From: Methanobacteriota archaeon
GTDB lineage: Archaea; Thermoplasmatota; E2; JACPAO01; JAHWKR01
Length of the DNA stretch: 47,244 nt
Reading direction: 5' to 3'
Assembly (NCBI GenBank): GCA_019347805.1
Contig: JAHWKR010000018.1
Coordinates: 1,499 to 48,742, forward strand
The position numbers and the translations under genes are program-made. Below, in pieces: positions 1 through 8,455 of this stretch. Position 1 is the first letter of the stretch; every line of letters starts with the position of its first letter. The notes under the pieces are model-generated. The model saw only the letters and a list, made by a program, of their open reading frames with translations, was not told the origin of the DNA and did not search any database.

Positions 1-1169
1 CCCGGAAGGGTCCAGTGGCCGAGCCGCACCGGATTGGTGGGGTCGGTGGTGTCGAAGACCGTGAACTGGCCGGTCTCGGACGCGGAGACGATCTCCGGAC
101 CGGTCACCGTGATGTGGCGGCCGTCGATGAGCTGCGGTGCGGTCTTGACGTCGTGCAAAGCCACGAGCGCCGACGGCGGGAACTCGGTCACCTTGGCGAT
201 CTCGGTCGGCTTCGACGGGTCTTCGATATCGACGATGCGCATGCCGGCGTCCCAATAGGCGACATAGAGGAGCAGACGGTCGGTCACGGGGTGCCGTTCG
301 ACGTGGCTGTCGTGCGGGAACCAGAGCGGGTCCTGCAGCCAGTCGCTCCCCTCGACCGGTTCGTGCACCTGGTAGACACCGAGCGGCCGGATGGCGGGGC
401 CTTCGATGGCGGAGCGGTCGAGCTCGGCGACGGTGACCCGCTGGCTCGCGGGCATGATGCCGACAGGCGGAGCCGCGGCCGGTGCGCCCGGGACGACGCG
501 GGGAACGAGCGAAGAGCCGAGGTCGTAGGTCTGGATGACGACGAACTCGGTCCCCGTCTTGTCGTCGAGCCGGTATTCCATCGTGTGCACGCCGTTGTAG
601 GGATGCGGCCAGTAGGAGGTGAACGCGGGCGCCGTCGGGTCGGACACATCGACGACGAAGAGGCCCCGCGGCAGGTGTTCCCGGGGTGCCTCGGTCATGG
701 AACCGGGGAAGCCGAGCGGCAGGTTGTTGCGCTGCGTCGCGAAGAGGACGTACTTGCCATCATGGGTGACCTCGATGTCGAAGCCGGGCTCTCCGGCCCA
801 TTCACCGATGACCTTGGGATGGGCAGGGTCGGCGATGTCGATGACGGCGAAACCGCCCGCCGGTGCGCCCCGGGACAGGAAGACGAGGTCCCCATGGGCG
901 GCGATCTCGTTGAACGAGGCCCCATTCGGGGTCTCGCCCGTATAGCCCGAGGCGTGCCCCAGGAGTCCGAGTCCATGGGCGCCGGCGTGGGCCGCGCGGT
1001 CGGAGTGGTCGTGGTCGAGGACGATGAGCGACCGCAACAGGTCCGGGTCGAGAGGATCGGCGACCGTGAGGCCGGTGGTCGGGTCTTCGTCGGTGACACA
1101 GCCCGCGAAGACGAGGGCGAGAAGGGGGACGGCCAGGAGACCGGAGCGGCGGGGGTTGATGGGGGACAC
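1..1169 (-). CDS. LVIVD-repeat surface lipoprotein (C-terminus beyond window)
   Basis: About 389 residues are visible, read from a GTG at 1169; the 3' end lies outside the window. The N-terminus is a short basic segment, a hydrophobic stretch and a lipobox (VFAGC), so the protein is probably exported and lipid-anchored. Downstream there are repeated blade motifs of the LVIVD type, such as FAVIDIADPAHP, LFVVDVSDPTAP and MRIVDIEDPSKP, which form beta-propellers in this family. Other segments (DWLQDPLWFPHDSHVE) fit LVIVD proteins found on archaeal and bacterial surfaces. The GTG start is preferred because it gives a complete signal sequence and lies just downstream of a TATA-like element. No enzymatic residues are evident, so a scaffold or binding role is more likely than catalysis. 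The plus-strand open frame across the same region has no recognisable protein features. Confidence 0.85.
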   Translation of the reverse strand, partial: MSPINPRRSGLLAVPLLALVFAGCVTDEDPTTGLTVADPLDPDLLRSLIVLDHDHSDRAAHAGAHGLGLLGHASGYTGETPNGASFNEIAAHGDLVFLSRGAPAGGFAVIDIADPAHPKVIGEWAGEPGFDIEVTHDGKYVLFATQRNNLPLGFPGSMTEAPREHLPRGLFVVDVSDPTAPAFTSYWPHPYNGVHTMEYRLDDKTGTEFVVIQTYDLGSSLVPRVVPGAPAAAPPVGIMPASQRVTVAELDRSAIEGPAIRPLGVYQVHEPVEGSDWLQDPLWFPHDSHVERHPVTDRLLLYVAYWDAGMRIVDIEDPSKPTEIAKVTEFPPSALVALHDVKTAPQLIDGRHITVTGPEIVSASETGQFTVFDTTDPTNPVRLGHWTLP

Positions 1170-1198
1170 GCAGGGACCTCGGCCATGAGTAGGGGTCC

Positions 1199-1209
1199 AC
1201 CTAAATAGC
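1199..1209 (-). promoter_or_regulatory. TATA-like element for the LVIVD lipoprotein gene
   Basis: On the minus strand the sequence reads GCTATTTAGGT. Its centre is about 36 nt upstream of the GTG start at 1169, which would give a leader of roughly 10 nt. The rest of 1170-1439 contains no convincing gene; it is the divergent intergenic region shared with the PLP/GNAT gene, and I see no clear TATA element for that gene. Confidence 0.45.
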
Positions 1210-1439
1210 GCTTGTCGCGGCGAGGCTGACAAAGGATCGGGTCGAGGGACGGCCTTGGAGGAGGGGGTCGGACAAAGCGGGATCGTGCGGCGGGTCATCC
1301 GTGGCACGACCCCCACTCCGCCAAACTTGTCCCGTTTCGGACAAAGCATCCGCCTCGCGCTGCCGCCGCGAAGACATAAGAGGGATAGACGAACCGCCAC
1401 CGTACTGTTGAAGTAGCAAGACGCATGGCATCTACTTGA

Positions 1440-2963
1440 ATGGACGCGAAAGAGCGACTCTCGCGACGCGTCGGTGACTCCCCCCTTCTTCGTGCCCCGA
1501 CCCTCTCCAAGGTCCTCGGCCTGCCGAACCTCCGGGTCAAGCTCGAGGGGACCAATCCGACCGGGACCCAGAAAGACCGCATCGCGTACCTCGAGGTGGA
1601 GAACGCCGTCTCGCACGGACACGACCGCATCACCGCCGCCTCGTGCGGCAACTTCGGCGTCGCCGTCGCCTACGCCGCGAACGTCCGCGGCCTCCACTGT
1701 GACATCTTCACCCCTGACCACTTCCAGGGCGAGCGGATCGAGCTCATGGAGAAGCTCGGCGCCGTCGTGCACCGCGTCCCCGGCACCTACGAGGACGCCG
1801 TCCGCGCAAGCCGCATGCACGCCCGCAACGAGAACGCCTATGACGGCAACCCCGGCGGCACCTCGACCATGCGCGTGCTCGCCGGCTACGGCCCGATCGC
1901 AGAAGAGATCCTGCGCCAGACCGACGTCGTCCCCAACTGTGTCGCCGTCTCCGTCGGCAACGGCTCCACCCTCGCCGGCATCCACCTCGGGTTCCGCAAC
2001 GCCTGGGCCCGCGGCGAGATCGACCGCATCCCCATCATGCTCGCCGGCACGAGCCGCGGCAACAACCCGATCGTCGCCGCAGCCGCCCGCGACCAGGACC
2101 GCTGCACTCCGCTCGACCCCCGCAGTGTCCACGAGACCGCGGTCAACGAGCCGCTTGTGAACTGGGACGCCCTCGACGGCACCGCCGCCCTCACCGCCGT
2201 GCGCGACTCCCGCGGCAGCGCCTACGGTGTCGAGGACGAACGCCTCCTCGAACTCCACGACGCCCTCCTCACCGACGGCTTCGACGCCCATCCGGCGAGC
2301 CTCGCCGCGGTCGGTGCCATCGCGGACGCCATCGAAGAAGGCCTCGTCGACCGGGACGGCATCTGTGTCGCCGTGTTGACCTCGGGCCGTGCCACCATCG
2401 GAGTGGAACGCCTCGCCGAACGCCCCGCCGACTGGAAGGGCTTCCTCGGTGAACTGGACACCTGGCTCGGACGCTACAGCGACCCGGAAGCCGAGATCGA
2501 TGAAGCGGTCGGCCTCGCCTTCGACGATGGACACGTGCTCGCTGCGACCGACGCGGAAGGGATGCTGGGCATCTGCGCCCTCACCCCGATGACGTTCAAG
2601 TCGTTCTTCCCCAAGTACCACCTCTCGTACATCGCCGTCGCACCGCGCGCGCGCGGCCGCGGTGTCGGCAGCCTCCTCATGGAAGAGGCGATCCGCATCA
2701 CCCGCGGTGACGTCAGCCTCCACGTCGAAACGGACAACGAGAAGGCCATCCGCCTCTACGAGAAGTTCGGCTTCAGCAAGAAGTACTACCGGATGATCTA
2801 CAGCGGGGCGAGCATCAAGACCGACCCCGCCGCAGGCTCCGGATGGGCCGAGCACCAACCCGACGTCGAACCACCCGAACACCCGGGACATGGCGACGAG
2901 AAGAAAGCCGGGAAGAACGGCGGCGCCGAGCGGAAGGCCGTCGCCGTCGAGTCGAAGAAGTAG
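1440..2963 (+). CDS. Threonine synthase-like PLP enzyme fused to a GNAT acetyltransferase
   Basis: 507 residues in two domains. Residues ~10-335 are a fold-type II PLP enzyme: the motif GTQKDRIA puts the Schiff-base lysine at K45, SCGNFGVAVAYAA is the substrate-anion loop, and VGNGSTLAG is the glycine loop that binds the PLP phosphate. The closest family is threonine synthase / cysteine synthase-like beta-family enzymes. Residues ~355-455 are a GNAT domain, with the acetyl-CoA motif VAPRARGRGVGSLLMEEA and a typical ending NEKAIRLYEKFGFSKKYYRMIY. A Lys/Glu/His-rich tail of about 45 residues follows. The fusion suggests an amino acid made or rearranged by the first domain is N-acetylated by the second, but the substrate cannot be read from the sequence. 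The protein is cytosolic. Start is the ATG at 1440, since the N-terminus aligns directly with the PLP-domain beginning. Confidence 0.85.
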   Translation: MDAKERLSRRVGDSPLLRAPTLSKVLGLPNLRVKLEGTNPTGTQKDRIAYLEVENAVSHGHDRITAASCGNFGVAVAYAANVRGLHCDIFTPDHFQGERIELMEKLGAVVHRVPGTYEDAVRASRMHARNENAYDGNPGGTSTMRVLAGYGPIAEEILRQTDVVPNCVAVSVGNGSTLAGIHLGFRNAWARGEIDRIPIMLAGTSRGNNPIVAAAARDQDRCTPLDPRSVHETAVNEPLVNWDALDGTAALTAVRDSRGSAYGVEDERLLELHDALLTDGFDAHPASLAAVGAIADAIEEGLVDRDGICVAVLTSGRATIGVERLAERPADWKGFLGELDTWLGRYSDPEAEIDEAVGLAFDDGHVLAATDAEGMLGICALTPMTFKSFFPKYHLSYIAVAPRARGRGVGSLLMEEAIRITRGDVSLHVETDNEKAIRLYEKFGFSKKYYRMIYSGASIKTDPAAGSGWAEHQPDVEPPEHPGHGDEKKAGKNGGAERKAVAVESKK

Positions 2964-3161
2964 ATCGCCGTCCTCGGCCTGAGCGCCCGCTTCGCCATGC
3001 CCCTCGTGGTGCTCCTCGGCAGCGTCCTCGGGTTCGCCCTGCTCTCGCTCGTCGCGGTGACGGCCGGAAGCTGGCTCCGCGACCGTGTCGGACTGAGACG
3101 CATCGAGACCGCAGGGGCCATCGGCTTCCTCCTCATCGGTGTCCTGGTGCTCGTCCTGTAG
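2964..3161 (+). pseudogene. Truncated GDT1/TMEM165 (UPF0016)-like transporter fragment
   Basis: Directly after the TAG of the PLP/GNAT gene, in the same frame, an open frame of 65 codons ends at 3159-3161. From the ATG at 2997 it would encode 54 residues with two hydrophobic helices (MPLVVLLGSVLGFALLSL and GAIGFLLIGVLVLVL) separated by a basic loop. This order resembles the second half of a GDT1/UPF0016 repeat, a family of Mn2+/Ca2+ membrane exporters. The family signature ExGD(K/R)(T/S), normally just upstream of 'xLAxLxLAARF', is absent; the stop codon of the preceding gene sits where it should be. I therefore read this as a decayed or truncated half-repeat, though a short expressed membrane peptide is possible. 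Family assignment is from pattern memory only. Confidence 0.5.
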
Positions 3162-3179
3162 CCGCTTCGCTGATCGCCT

Positions 3180-4454
3180 TCAGTGTCGACGGCGGGCCGC
3201 GAAAAACATGAACAGGGACAAGACGATCAGGAAGGCGAACGTGCCCGCTGCAGGCGTGGTGCGGCCGGCTTCTTTCGATGGTTCGTCCTCCCCTTGCGGG
3301 TCGACGTCTGCCACCGCGCCCCACCAATACGGTCCCTCCGTCCGCGGATCATTCGCAGGATGGTCCGGATCCTCCGGGAACGTCATGCGGTAGATCTCGT
3401 CCCATGTGCTGAACCAGACGCTCTTGCCGTCCGGCCCTGTCTCGACATCGACGATGCGCGGAGGCAGCTTGTCGGTGCCTCCGTAATGATGCACCTTCTC
3501 GACCACCCATTCACCGTCGCTCTCGGTCATGCGCATCACGTCCCCCTGGTTGAACGTCCCGAACCAGAACGCGCCACGGAACCATGCCATGCCGGTCGGC
3601 GCCACCGTACTCTCCGACTGCCACACCGGGTCGGTGAAACGAGGGTCGGGCTCCTCACAACGACCCTCGCACTCCGGCCAGCCATAGTTCCCGCCCGGTC
3701 CGAGCAGGTTGACCTCGTCCGCCTTCGCGTTGCCGTTCTCGGTCGCGAGCATCCGCTTCCCGACAGGGTCCCAGGCGATGCCGAAGACATTGCGATGTCC
3801 TTTCGTGTAGGCGGCGTCGTCCCACGGATTGTCCTCCGCCGGCACGCCGTCCAGTGTCAAGCGGAGCACCTTGCCACGCATCACGCCGTCCTCTTGGGCG
3901 GGTCGTCCCGCCACCTCCGGGTCGTTCGTGAACGGGTCCGAGGCGTCTCCCGTGGTCCACCAAAGATGTCCGTCGGCGACCAGTACGCGGCCGCCGTTGT
4001 GGAAGATGCCGCCAGGGCGGGTCAAGAGCACCTCCTCGTCGGCGGCACCGCTGCGGTCCAAGAGCGTCACCCGTGACAAGACGTTGCGCCACTCTCCCGT
4101 GACATTGCTCGAATAGGAGGCATAGAAGACCCCGTTGGCATGGAACCCGGGATGCATGGCGATCCCGAACAGACCGGTCTCGGTGCGCTCTTTCCAGACC
4201 GCGTCCGGGAACGTCACCTCGAAACGCTCGTCGACCACACCGGTGTCCAAAGCCACGCGTCTTACGACCCGGTCGGTGAGCGACGCGAAATAGAGATGAC
4301 CGTCATGACCGAACGCGATGTCCACCGGATGCTTGACGCCCGCGACGGACCGTTCCACCTCATCATGCTCGAGCGGGTCCGCCTGGGCAGGCATCGCCCC
4401 GGACGCGACAAGGAACGCAAGGACGAAAACAAGCACAGGCCGACGGATGGACAT
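3180..4454 (-). CDS. PQQ-type glucose/sorbosone dehydrogenase-like surface protein
   Basis: 424 residues. Signal peptide at residues 1-25 (hydrophobic core VLVFVLAFLVASG, cut near AQA). The body is a six-bladed beta-propeller of the soluble glucose dehydrogenase / sorbosone dehydrogenase family: VAGVKHPVDIAFGHDGHLYFA, ETGLFGIAMHPGFHANGVFYASYS, HNGGRVLVADGHLWWTTGD, HRNVFGIAWDPVGKRMLATENG and NLLGPGGNYGWPEC are in the usual order. These proteins oxidise sugars with PQQ or a related cofactor, but many archaeal members are unproven. The C-terminus has a polar linker, a single helix (TFAFLIVLSLFMFFAA) and RRRH, i.e. a C-terminal membrane anchor. Stands alone on the minus strand with its own TATA element. 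Confidence 0.82.
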   Translation of the reverse strand: MSIRRPVLVFVLAFLVASGAMPAQADPLEHDEVERSVAGVKHPVDIAFGHDGHLYFASLTDRVVRRVALDTGVVDERFEVTFPDAVWKERTETGLFGIAMHPGFHANGVFYASYSSNVTGEWRNVLSRVTLLDRSGAADEEVLLTRPGGIFHNGGRVLVADGHLWWTTGDASDPFTNDPEVAGRPAQEDGVMRGKVLRLTLDGVPAEDNPWDDAAYTKGHRNVFGIAWDPVGKRMLATENGNAKADEVNLLGPGGNYGWPECEGRCEEPDPRFTDPVWQSESTVAPTGMAWFRGAFWFGTFNQGDVMRMTESDGEWVVEKVHHYGGTDKLPPRIVDVETGPDGKSVWFSTWDEIYRMTFPEDPDHPANDPRTEGPYWWGAVADVDPQGEDEPSKEAGRTTPAAGTFAFLIVLSLFMFFAARRRH

Positions 4455-4477
4455 TCGACCCGTCCATCGGACGCGGA

Positions 4478-4486
4478 GGATATGAG
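4478..4486 (-). promoter_or_regulatory. TATA-like element for the PQQ dehydrogenase-like gene
   Basis: Minus strand CTCATATCC, centred about 28 nt upstream of the ATG at 4454. The spacing predicts a leaderless transcript. Confidence 0.5.
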
Positions 4487-4587
4487 GGTTCGGGACATCT
4501 GCGGCTACATCGCGACCGGGACGTCGACATGGGAACCGACGCCCGCCGAAGCGTCAGGCACTTCAACCGCCAGAGACTCGCCGCCCC

Positions 4588-5634
4588 GTGGCCGGCCGCG
4601 TCGACTACCTGCAACCGGGAGAGGAACCACTTTTCGTCTCCGACCGTCATCGGCTCTCCATCGTCGACGGTGTCCTTGGCATCCTGGTGCTCTGGCTCGT
4701 CGCCGTCGCCGTCATCCTCGGGGTTTTCCTCTACCCGTTCAGCCGCTTCATGGACGCAATCGGTATCCCGCTCCTCGTTCTCGTCTCCGTCATCGCGGCC
4801 ATCGGCCTCCTTGTGCTCTACTGGCGCTACAAGACGACGCGCTATGTGATCACCGAGGGACGCGTCTACAAATCGTACGGGAAGCTCCGGTTCTATCTCC
4901 TGCAGACCACCTACGACAAGGTCACCGACATGCAGGTCCACCAGAGCCTCTTCGGACGCCTCTGGGGCTTCGGCACGATCACGCTCCAGACCGCCGGGAC
5001 CGGCCTCATGCTCGACGGTGTCCCCGACCCGCTCGCCATGAAGCAGCGCATCGAGAGCGCCCGCACCCGGTTCCTCGAGACCCTTGTCGGTGAACAAGGC
5101 GCCAGACGCCCCGCCCAGAAGACCACCGAAGGCGGCCCCGAGGAGGCAGCCAGGGTGGAGGCCGAAGCCACAGAGGCGGGACCGCTCTTCCGCGTCGGAC
5201 CTTCCCTCGCCTCGTTCCTCGGCACCCTCGCCTCATCGCTCTTCTTCCTCCTCATCGTCGGCGTTTTCATCGTCTTCGGTACGATGGGCGGCCAAGCCGG
5301 CTTCTTCATCCCCGCCGCCTTCTTCGGGGTCATGCTCGCCTTCGGCATCGTCAACTCGTGGATCCAGTACCGTTACACGCGCTATGAGGTGCATCCGTGG
5401 GGCGTGGTCGTCACCAGCGGCTGGTTGTCGCGCCGGCGGGTCGAAACCACCTATGACAAGGTCACCGACGTCTCCACACAGCAGACCCTCATGGGACGGG
5501 TGCTCGACTACGGCAGCATCAAGATCAACACGGCGGGTTCCAACGAGGCACCGGTCGTCTTCAGCGGCCTCGGCGACCCGGACCGCGTCAAGGCGCTCAT
5601 CGACGAGACCCGCCGCAAGCGGAGGCGCGTATGA
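4588..5634 (+). CDS. Bacterial PH-domain (YdbT/DUF304-like) membrane protein
   Basis: 348 residues made of two similar halves. Each half has a pair of transmembrane helices (GVLGILVLWLVAVAVILGVFLYPF... at ~30-75; ASSLFFLLIVGVFIVFGTMG... at ~210-260) followed by a bacterial PH domain. The two PH domains share a clear repeat: 'TRYVITEGRVYKSYGKLRFYLLQTTYDKVTDM' and 'TRYEVHPWGVVVTSGWLSRRRVETTYDKVTDV', each continuing to Q-S/T-LxGRLxxxGxI. This is the arrangement of YdbS/YdbT-type proteins. The function of the family is unknown; exposure to membrane stress has been proposed. Start is GTG at 4588; upstream frames have no coding look. Its stop overlaps the start of the next gene (ATGA at 5631), so the two are one operon. 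Confidence 0.8.
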   Translation: MAGRVDYLQPGEEPLFVSDRHRLSIVDGVLGILVLWLVAVAVILGVFLYPFSRFMDAIGIPLLVLVSVIAAIGLLVLYWRYKTTRYVITEGRVYKSYGKLRFYLLQTTYDKVTDMQVHQSLFGRLWGFGTITLQTAGTGLMLDGVPDPLAMKQRIESARTRFLETLVGEQGARRPAQKTTEGGPEEAARVEAEATEAGPLFRVGPSLASFLGTLASSLFFLLIVGVFIVFGTMGGQAGFFIPAAFFGVMLAFGIVNSWIQYRYTRYEVHPWGVVVTSGWLSRRRVETTYDKVTDVSTQQTLMGRVLDYGSIKINTAGSNEAPVVFSGLGDPDRVKALIDETRRKRRRV

Positions 5635-6197
5635 CGGACGAATGGCGACCGGTCGCGACGACGAAACGCGGCGTCGCCGTGCACTTCGACCCGGAACACC
5701 TCGAGCAGGGCACCCTGGTGCGGCCGAGCTTGCGCGCCGCCGTCGACGTGCCGTTCAAGTTCATCGCCGCCATCTTCCTCTTCTTCCTCCCGTTCCAGAT
5801 CGGTTCCCTCTTCACCGACCGTCCCGGTCTCGTCTTCGGCGCCCTCACCACCATCCAGCTCCTGCAGTTCTTCCCTGTGCTCTTCGCGACACTCGTGCCC
5901 GCCTTCCAGCTCGCCTTCACCCGCTACATCATCGACGAGGAAGGCATCAAGGTCAAGGTGCAGATCCTCCAGAAGACCGAACACCGCGTGCAGTGGGAGA
6001 AGGTGACCGCACTTCTCCATCGCCGGACGCTCATCGACCGCATGCTCGGCATCGAACGTCTCGACATCATCGCCTACGGCGAACGCGGCACCACCCTCAA
6101 ACTCGTCGGACTGCGCCACGCCGCACCGCTTCGGGACCTTGTGGCAAGACGCATGCGCGAGACCGCGAGCGTCGAACAGCTCTTCGAGAACGACTGA
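5631..6197 (+). CDS. Bacterial PH-domain (YdbS-like) membrane protein
   Basis: 188 residues. Two transmembrane segments (FKFIAAIFLFFLPFQIG and LLQFFPVLFATLVPAFQLAF) are followed by one PH domain, TRYIIDEEGIKVKVQILQKTEHRVQWEKVTALLHRRTLIDRMLGIERLDI. This matches the pattern of the neighbour at 4588-5634 and the YdbS half of the YdbS/YdbT pair. It begins at an ATG overlapping the previous stop by 4 nt. The gene ends 20 bp before a convergent ABC transporter gene. Confidence 0.78.
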   Translation: MTDEWRPVATTKRGVAVHFDPEHLEQGTLVRPSLRAAVDVPFKFIAAIFLFFLPFQIGSLFTDRPGLVFGALTTIQLLQFFPVLFATLVPAFQLAFTRYIIDEEGIKVKVQILQKTEHRVQWEKVTALLHRRTLIDRMLGIERLDIIAYGERGTTLKLVGLRHAAPLRDLVARRMRETASVEQLFEND

Positions 6198-6217
6198 CGC
6201 TGCCGGAAGAGCGAGTC

Positions 6218-6973
6218 CTAAGCCCGGATCTTGTAGCCCGTCCGGAACATCCGCACCGTGACGAGCATCGCCACGACCGCCGCGAGGCCCACCCCGACCG
6301 CACCCGGCAGAATCGGTGCGTCATGGATGCCGACCATGCCATAGCGGATGCCGTCGACCATGTAGAAGATGGGATTGAAGAGCGACACGTCACGCCAGAC
6401 GCCCGGCAGCATGTCGACGCTGTAGAAGACGCCCCCGAGGAAGGTGAGCGGTGTCAAGAAGAACGTGATGGGCGCGAAGACATGGTCCCACCGGTCCCCC
6501 CACAGGCCGAACCACGACCCGACACAACTGAAGAAGACCGACACTGCCACGGCATAGTAGACCACGATGGCCAACGAGGTCCACGGTATGTCTGCGAAGA
6601 CCCACACCGCGATGAGCGTCCCACCCCCGACGAGAAGTCCGCGCGAGGCCGCCCCGAAGACATAGGCGAACGCCAGCTCCGTGTCCGAGATGGGGGCGAT
6701 GAGGACATCATCGATATAGCCGCGCGTGCGCGAATCATAGAGGCTCGACGAGGTGTTGGAATAGGAGGCGGCGATGATGCCGTTCATGACGAGCCCCGGC
6801 ACGATGAACTCCAGGTAGGGCACGCCGCGGATCGTGTCGATGCGCGAACCGAGCGAGACACCGAAGATGAAGACGAAGAGCACCGCCGTGAAGATGGGCG
6901 GCACGATGGTCTGGGTCCAGACCTTGAAATAGCGCAACACCTCGCGCTCAAGGAGCGCCCACCAGCCGCGCAC
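6218..6973 (-). CDS. ABC-2 type transporter permease
   Basis: 251 residues with about six transmembrane helices, an N-terminal amphipathic segment (REVLRYFKVWTQTIVPPIF) and the ABC-2 permease hallmark region GLVMNGIIAASYSNTSSSLYDSRTRGYIDDVLIAPISDTE, which contacts the ATPase. The helices YAVAVSVFFSCVGSWFGLW and APITFFLTPLTFLGGVFYSVDMLPGVWR are typical of the NodJ/DrrB branch, which exports drugs or glycolipids. Start is GTG at 6973, sharing one base with the ATPase stop codon, so the two genes are translationally coupled. The substrate is unknown. Confidence 0.88.
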   Translation of the reverse strand: MRGWWALLEREVLRYFKVWTQTIVPPIFTAVLFVFIFGVSLGSRIDTIRGVPYLEFIVPGLVMNGIIAASYSNTSSSLYDSRTRGYIDDVLIAPISDTELAFAYVFGAASRGLLVGGGTLIAVWVFADIPWTSLAIVVYYAVAVSVFFSCVGSWFGLWGDRWDHVFAPITFFLTPLTFLGGVFYSVDMLPGVWRDVSLFNPIFYMVDGIRYGMVGIHDAPILPGAVGVGLAAVVAMLVTVRMFRTGYKIRA

Positions 6974-7989
6974 TAGACGTTCACCCCCCGGTCCTGTGCC
7001 GCGTCCCGACGCACGATCGTCCCGTCGGGGGCGATCTCGGCACCCGTCGCGCGTACGAACGCCTCCTCCAGGCTTTGCCGCTTGATCTCGAGACCATCGA
7101 CCCGGATGGCGTGCCGTTGCAAAGTCTCCATCAAGGCGCCCGCCATCTCCCCACCACGGCCGCCACGGGCGACGAGCGACAAGCCGTCATCGAGGATCGC
7201 CACCTGGAACCCCGTCTCCGCCGCAAGCCGCTCCGGGTCCTCCCGGCACGGCTCCTTGAGCCCGACGATGACGCGGTCGCCGCTCCCGCTTTCGACCAGT
7301 TCGGCCGGCGTCCCCTCCGCGACGAGCCGCCCCTGGTCGATGATGCCGACCTGGTCGCAGAGCGCCTCCGCCTCCTCGATGTAGTGCGTCGTCAGCAGGA
7401 TCGTCTTGCCGGCGCGGTTCTGCTCGCGCAGATAGGACCAGAGGTCGCGCCGCAGCGCCACGTCGATGCCCGCCGTCGGCTCGTCCAGGATGAGGATGTC
7501 CGGGTCGTGCATGAGCGACTTGGCGATGAGCAGCCGACGCTTTTGTCCCCCCGACAGGTTCTGCACCCGCTCCTTGCGCTTGTGCGCCAACTCGAAACGC
7601 TCGAGAAGCTCACGCGCCCGCCGTTTGGCCTGGCCGCGGGACATCTCGAAATACATGCCGGCGTACATCAGGACCTCCTCGATGGCGAGGAACTGGTCGA
7701 AGGCGAACTCCTGCGCCGCGAGGCCCATCATGCGCCGCACCTTGCGGAAGTCGCGGGAGACGTCCAAGCCGCGCACCTCGGCGACACCGGAGGTCCGCCG
7801 CGCCAAGCCTGTGAGGATGTGGATCGTGGTCGACTTGCCCGCCCCGTTCGGGCCGAGAAGGCCATAGAACGCTCCTTCCTCGATCGAGAGCGACAGGTCC
7901 CGCACAGCACGGAACGTGCCGCCGTCCTGCGTCGGATAATCCTTCACGAGCCCGTCGAGACGGATGGCCGGGGCATCGGTCGTCGCCAC
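6973..7989 (-). CDS. ABC transporter ATP-binding subunit (DrrA/NodI-like)
   Basis: 338 residues from the GTG at 7989. Walker A is GLLGPNGAGKSTT, the signature is LSGGQKRRLLIAKSLM, Walker B is ILILDEPTAGID, and the switch histidine is in TTHYIEEAE. A C-terminal regulatory domain of about 100 residues follows, as in DrrA-type exporters. The open frame runs much further upstream (to 8286), but the added ~99 residues are Arg/Cys/Gly-rich and look like no ABC protein; family members begin close to 'APAIRLDGLVKDY', so the GTG is chosen. Forms an exporter with the permease encoded immediately downstream. Confidence 0.88.
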   Translation of the reverse strand: MATTDAPAIRLDGLVKDYPTQDGGTFRAVRDLSLSIEEGAFYGLLGPNGAGKSTTIHILTGLARRTSGVAEVRGLDVSRDFRKVRRMMGLAAQEFAFDQFLAIEEVLMYAGMYFEMSRGQAKRRARELLERFELAHKRKERVQNLSGGQKRRLLIAKSLMHDPDILILDEPTAGIDVALRRDLWSYLREQNRAGKTILLTTHYIEEAEALCDQVGIIDQGRLVAEGTPAELVESGSGDRVIVGLKEPCREDPERLAAETGFQVAILDDGLSLVARGGRGGEMAGALMETLQRHAIRVDGLEIKRQSLEEAFVRATGAEIAPDGTIVRRDAAQDRGVNV

Positions 7990-8455
7990 GGAGCCGCGCA
8001 ACAGGGCATGGGCGAAAAACCCTCGGAGCGGGGCCTCAAGCGTTCCACGTGCGGACGCCACACGGCAGAGGAAGCATCCGCCTCCGGCCGCAATCGTGCG
8101 ACGCCCGCCATCGCGCGGCCGGAAAGACCGGCGGCAGCACACGACGGATCTCCATCTCGTCTGCACGCTTCTTCGCGACGAACGATGGCCTCGGTCAGGC
8201 CGCGACGCACCGTTTGCGGAAGCTGGACGACCGCCGCCCCTGCTGCACATGAAGCCCTCGGCCCGCCTCACCGACACATACCACACGGCTTTTATAGCAC
8301 CTAGATGTGAGTGGCATCTGTAAAGTGGCTCGGACGCGCCGGACCTGATTTCCTGGCAGCGTCCTCACGACCGGGGAGCGTTCCCGGTGGACCACGTCCG
8401 TTCCAGCACCTCCCCACCATCAAATGGGCAGGGGGCTGGCCAAGGGAACCGCACC
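7990..8455 (+). other. Gene-poor divergent region
   Basis: About 465 bp between the ABC ATPase and the RGG-rich protein. Open frames exist on both strands, but all are Arg/Ser/Pro/Cys-rich and without family resemblance. The one clear element is an AT-rich TATA-like site at 8289-8297. If the ATPase is transcribed from it, its leader would be about 280 nt, unusually long here. A short minus-strand frame at 7944-8210 begins with a helix-like stretch (LTEAIVRREEACRRDG) but overlaps the ATPase start and is not called. Confidence 0.5.
8289..8297. promoter_or_regulatory. TATA-like element in divergent region
   Basis: CTTTTATAG on the plus strand, CTATAAAAG on the minus strand, in an otherwise GC-rich setting. 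The minus-strand reading is the better archaeal TATA match and would drive the ABC exporter; the plus-strand reading could serve the RGG protein with a leader of ~135 nt. Confidence 0.5.

Noticed and set aside
15..1208. Long plus-strand open frame opposite the first gene
   Set aside because: Arg/Asp/Gly-rich and without motifs; the minus-strand frame has clear LVIVD repeats and a lipoprotein signal.
5084..6976. Long plus-strand frame across PH-domain and ABC genes
   Set aside because: Frame conflicts with three well-supported genes and is Arg/His/Pro-rich shadow sequence.
7944..8210. 88-residue minus-strand frame upstream of the ABC ATPase
   Set aside because: Overlaps the ATPase start in another frame and only the first ~20 residues look protein-like.
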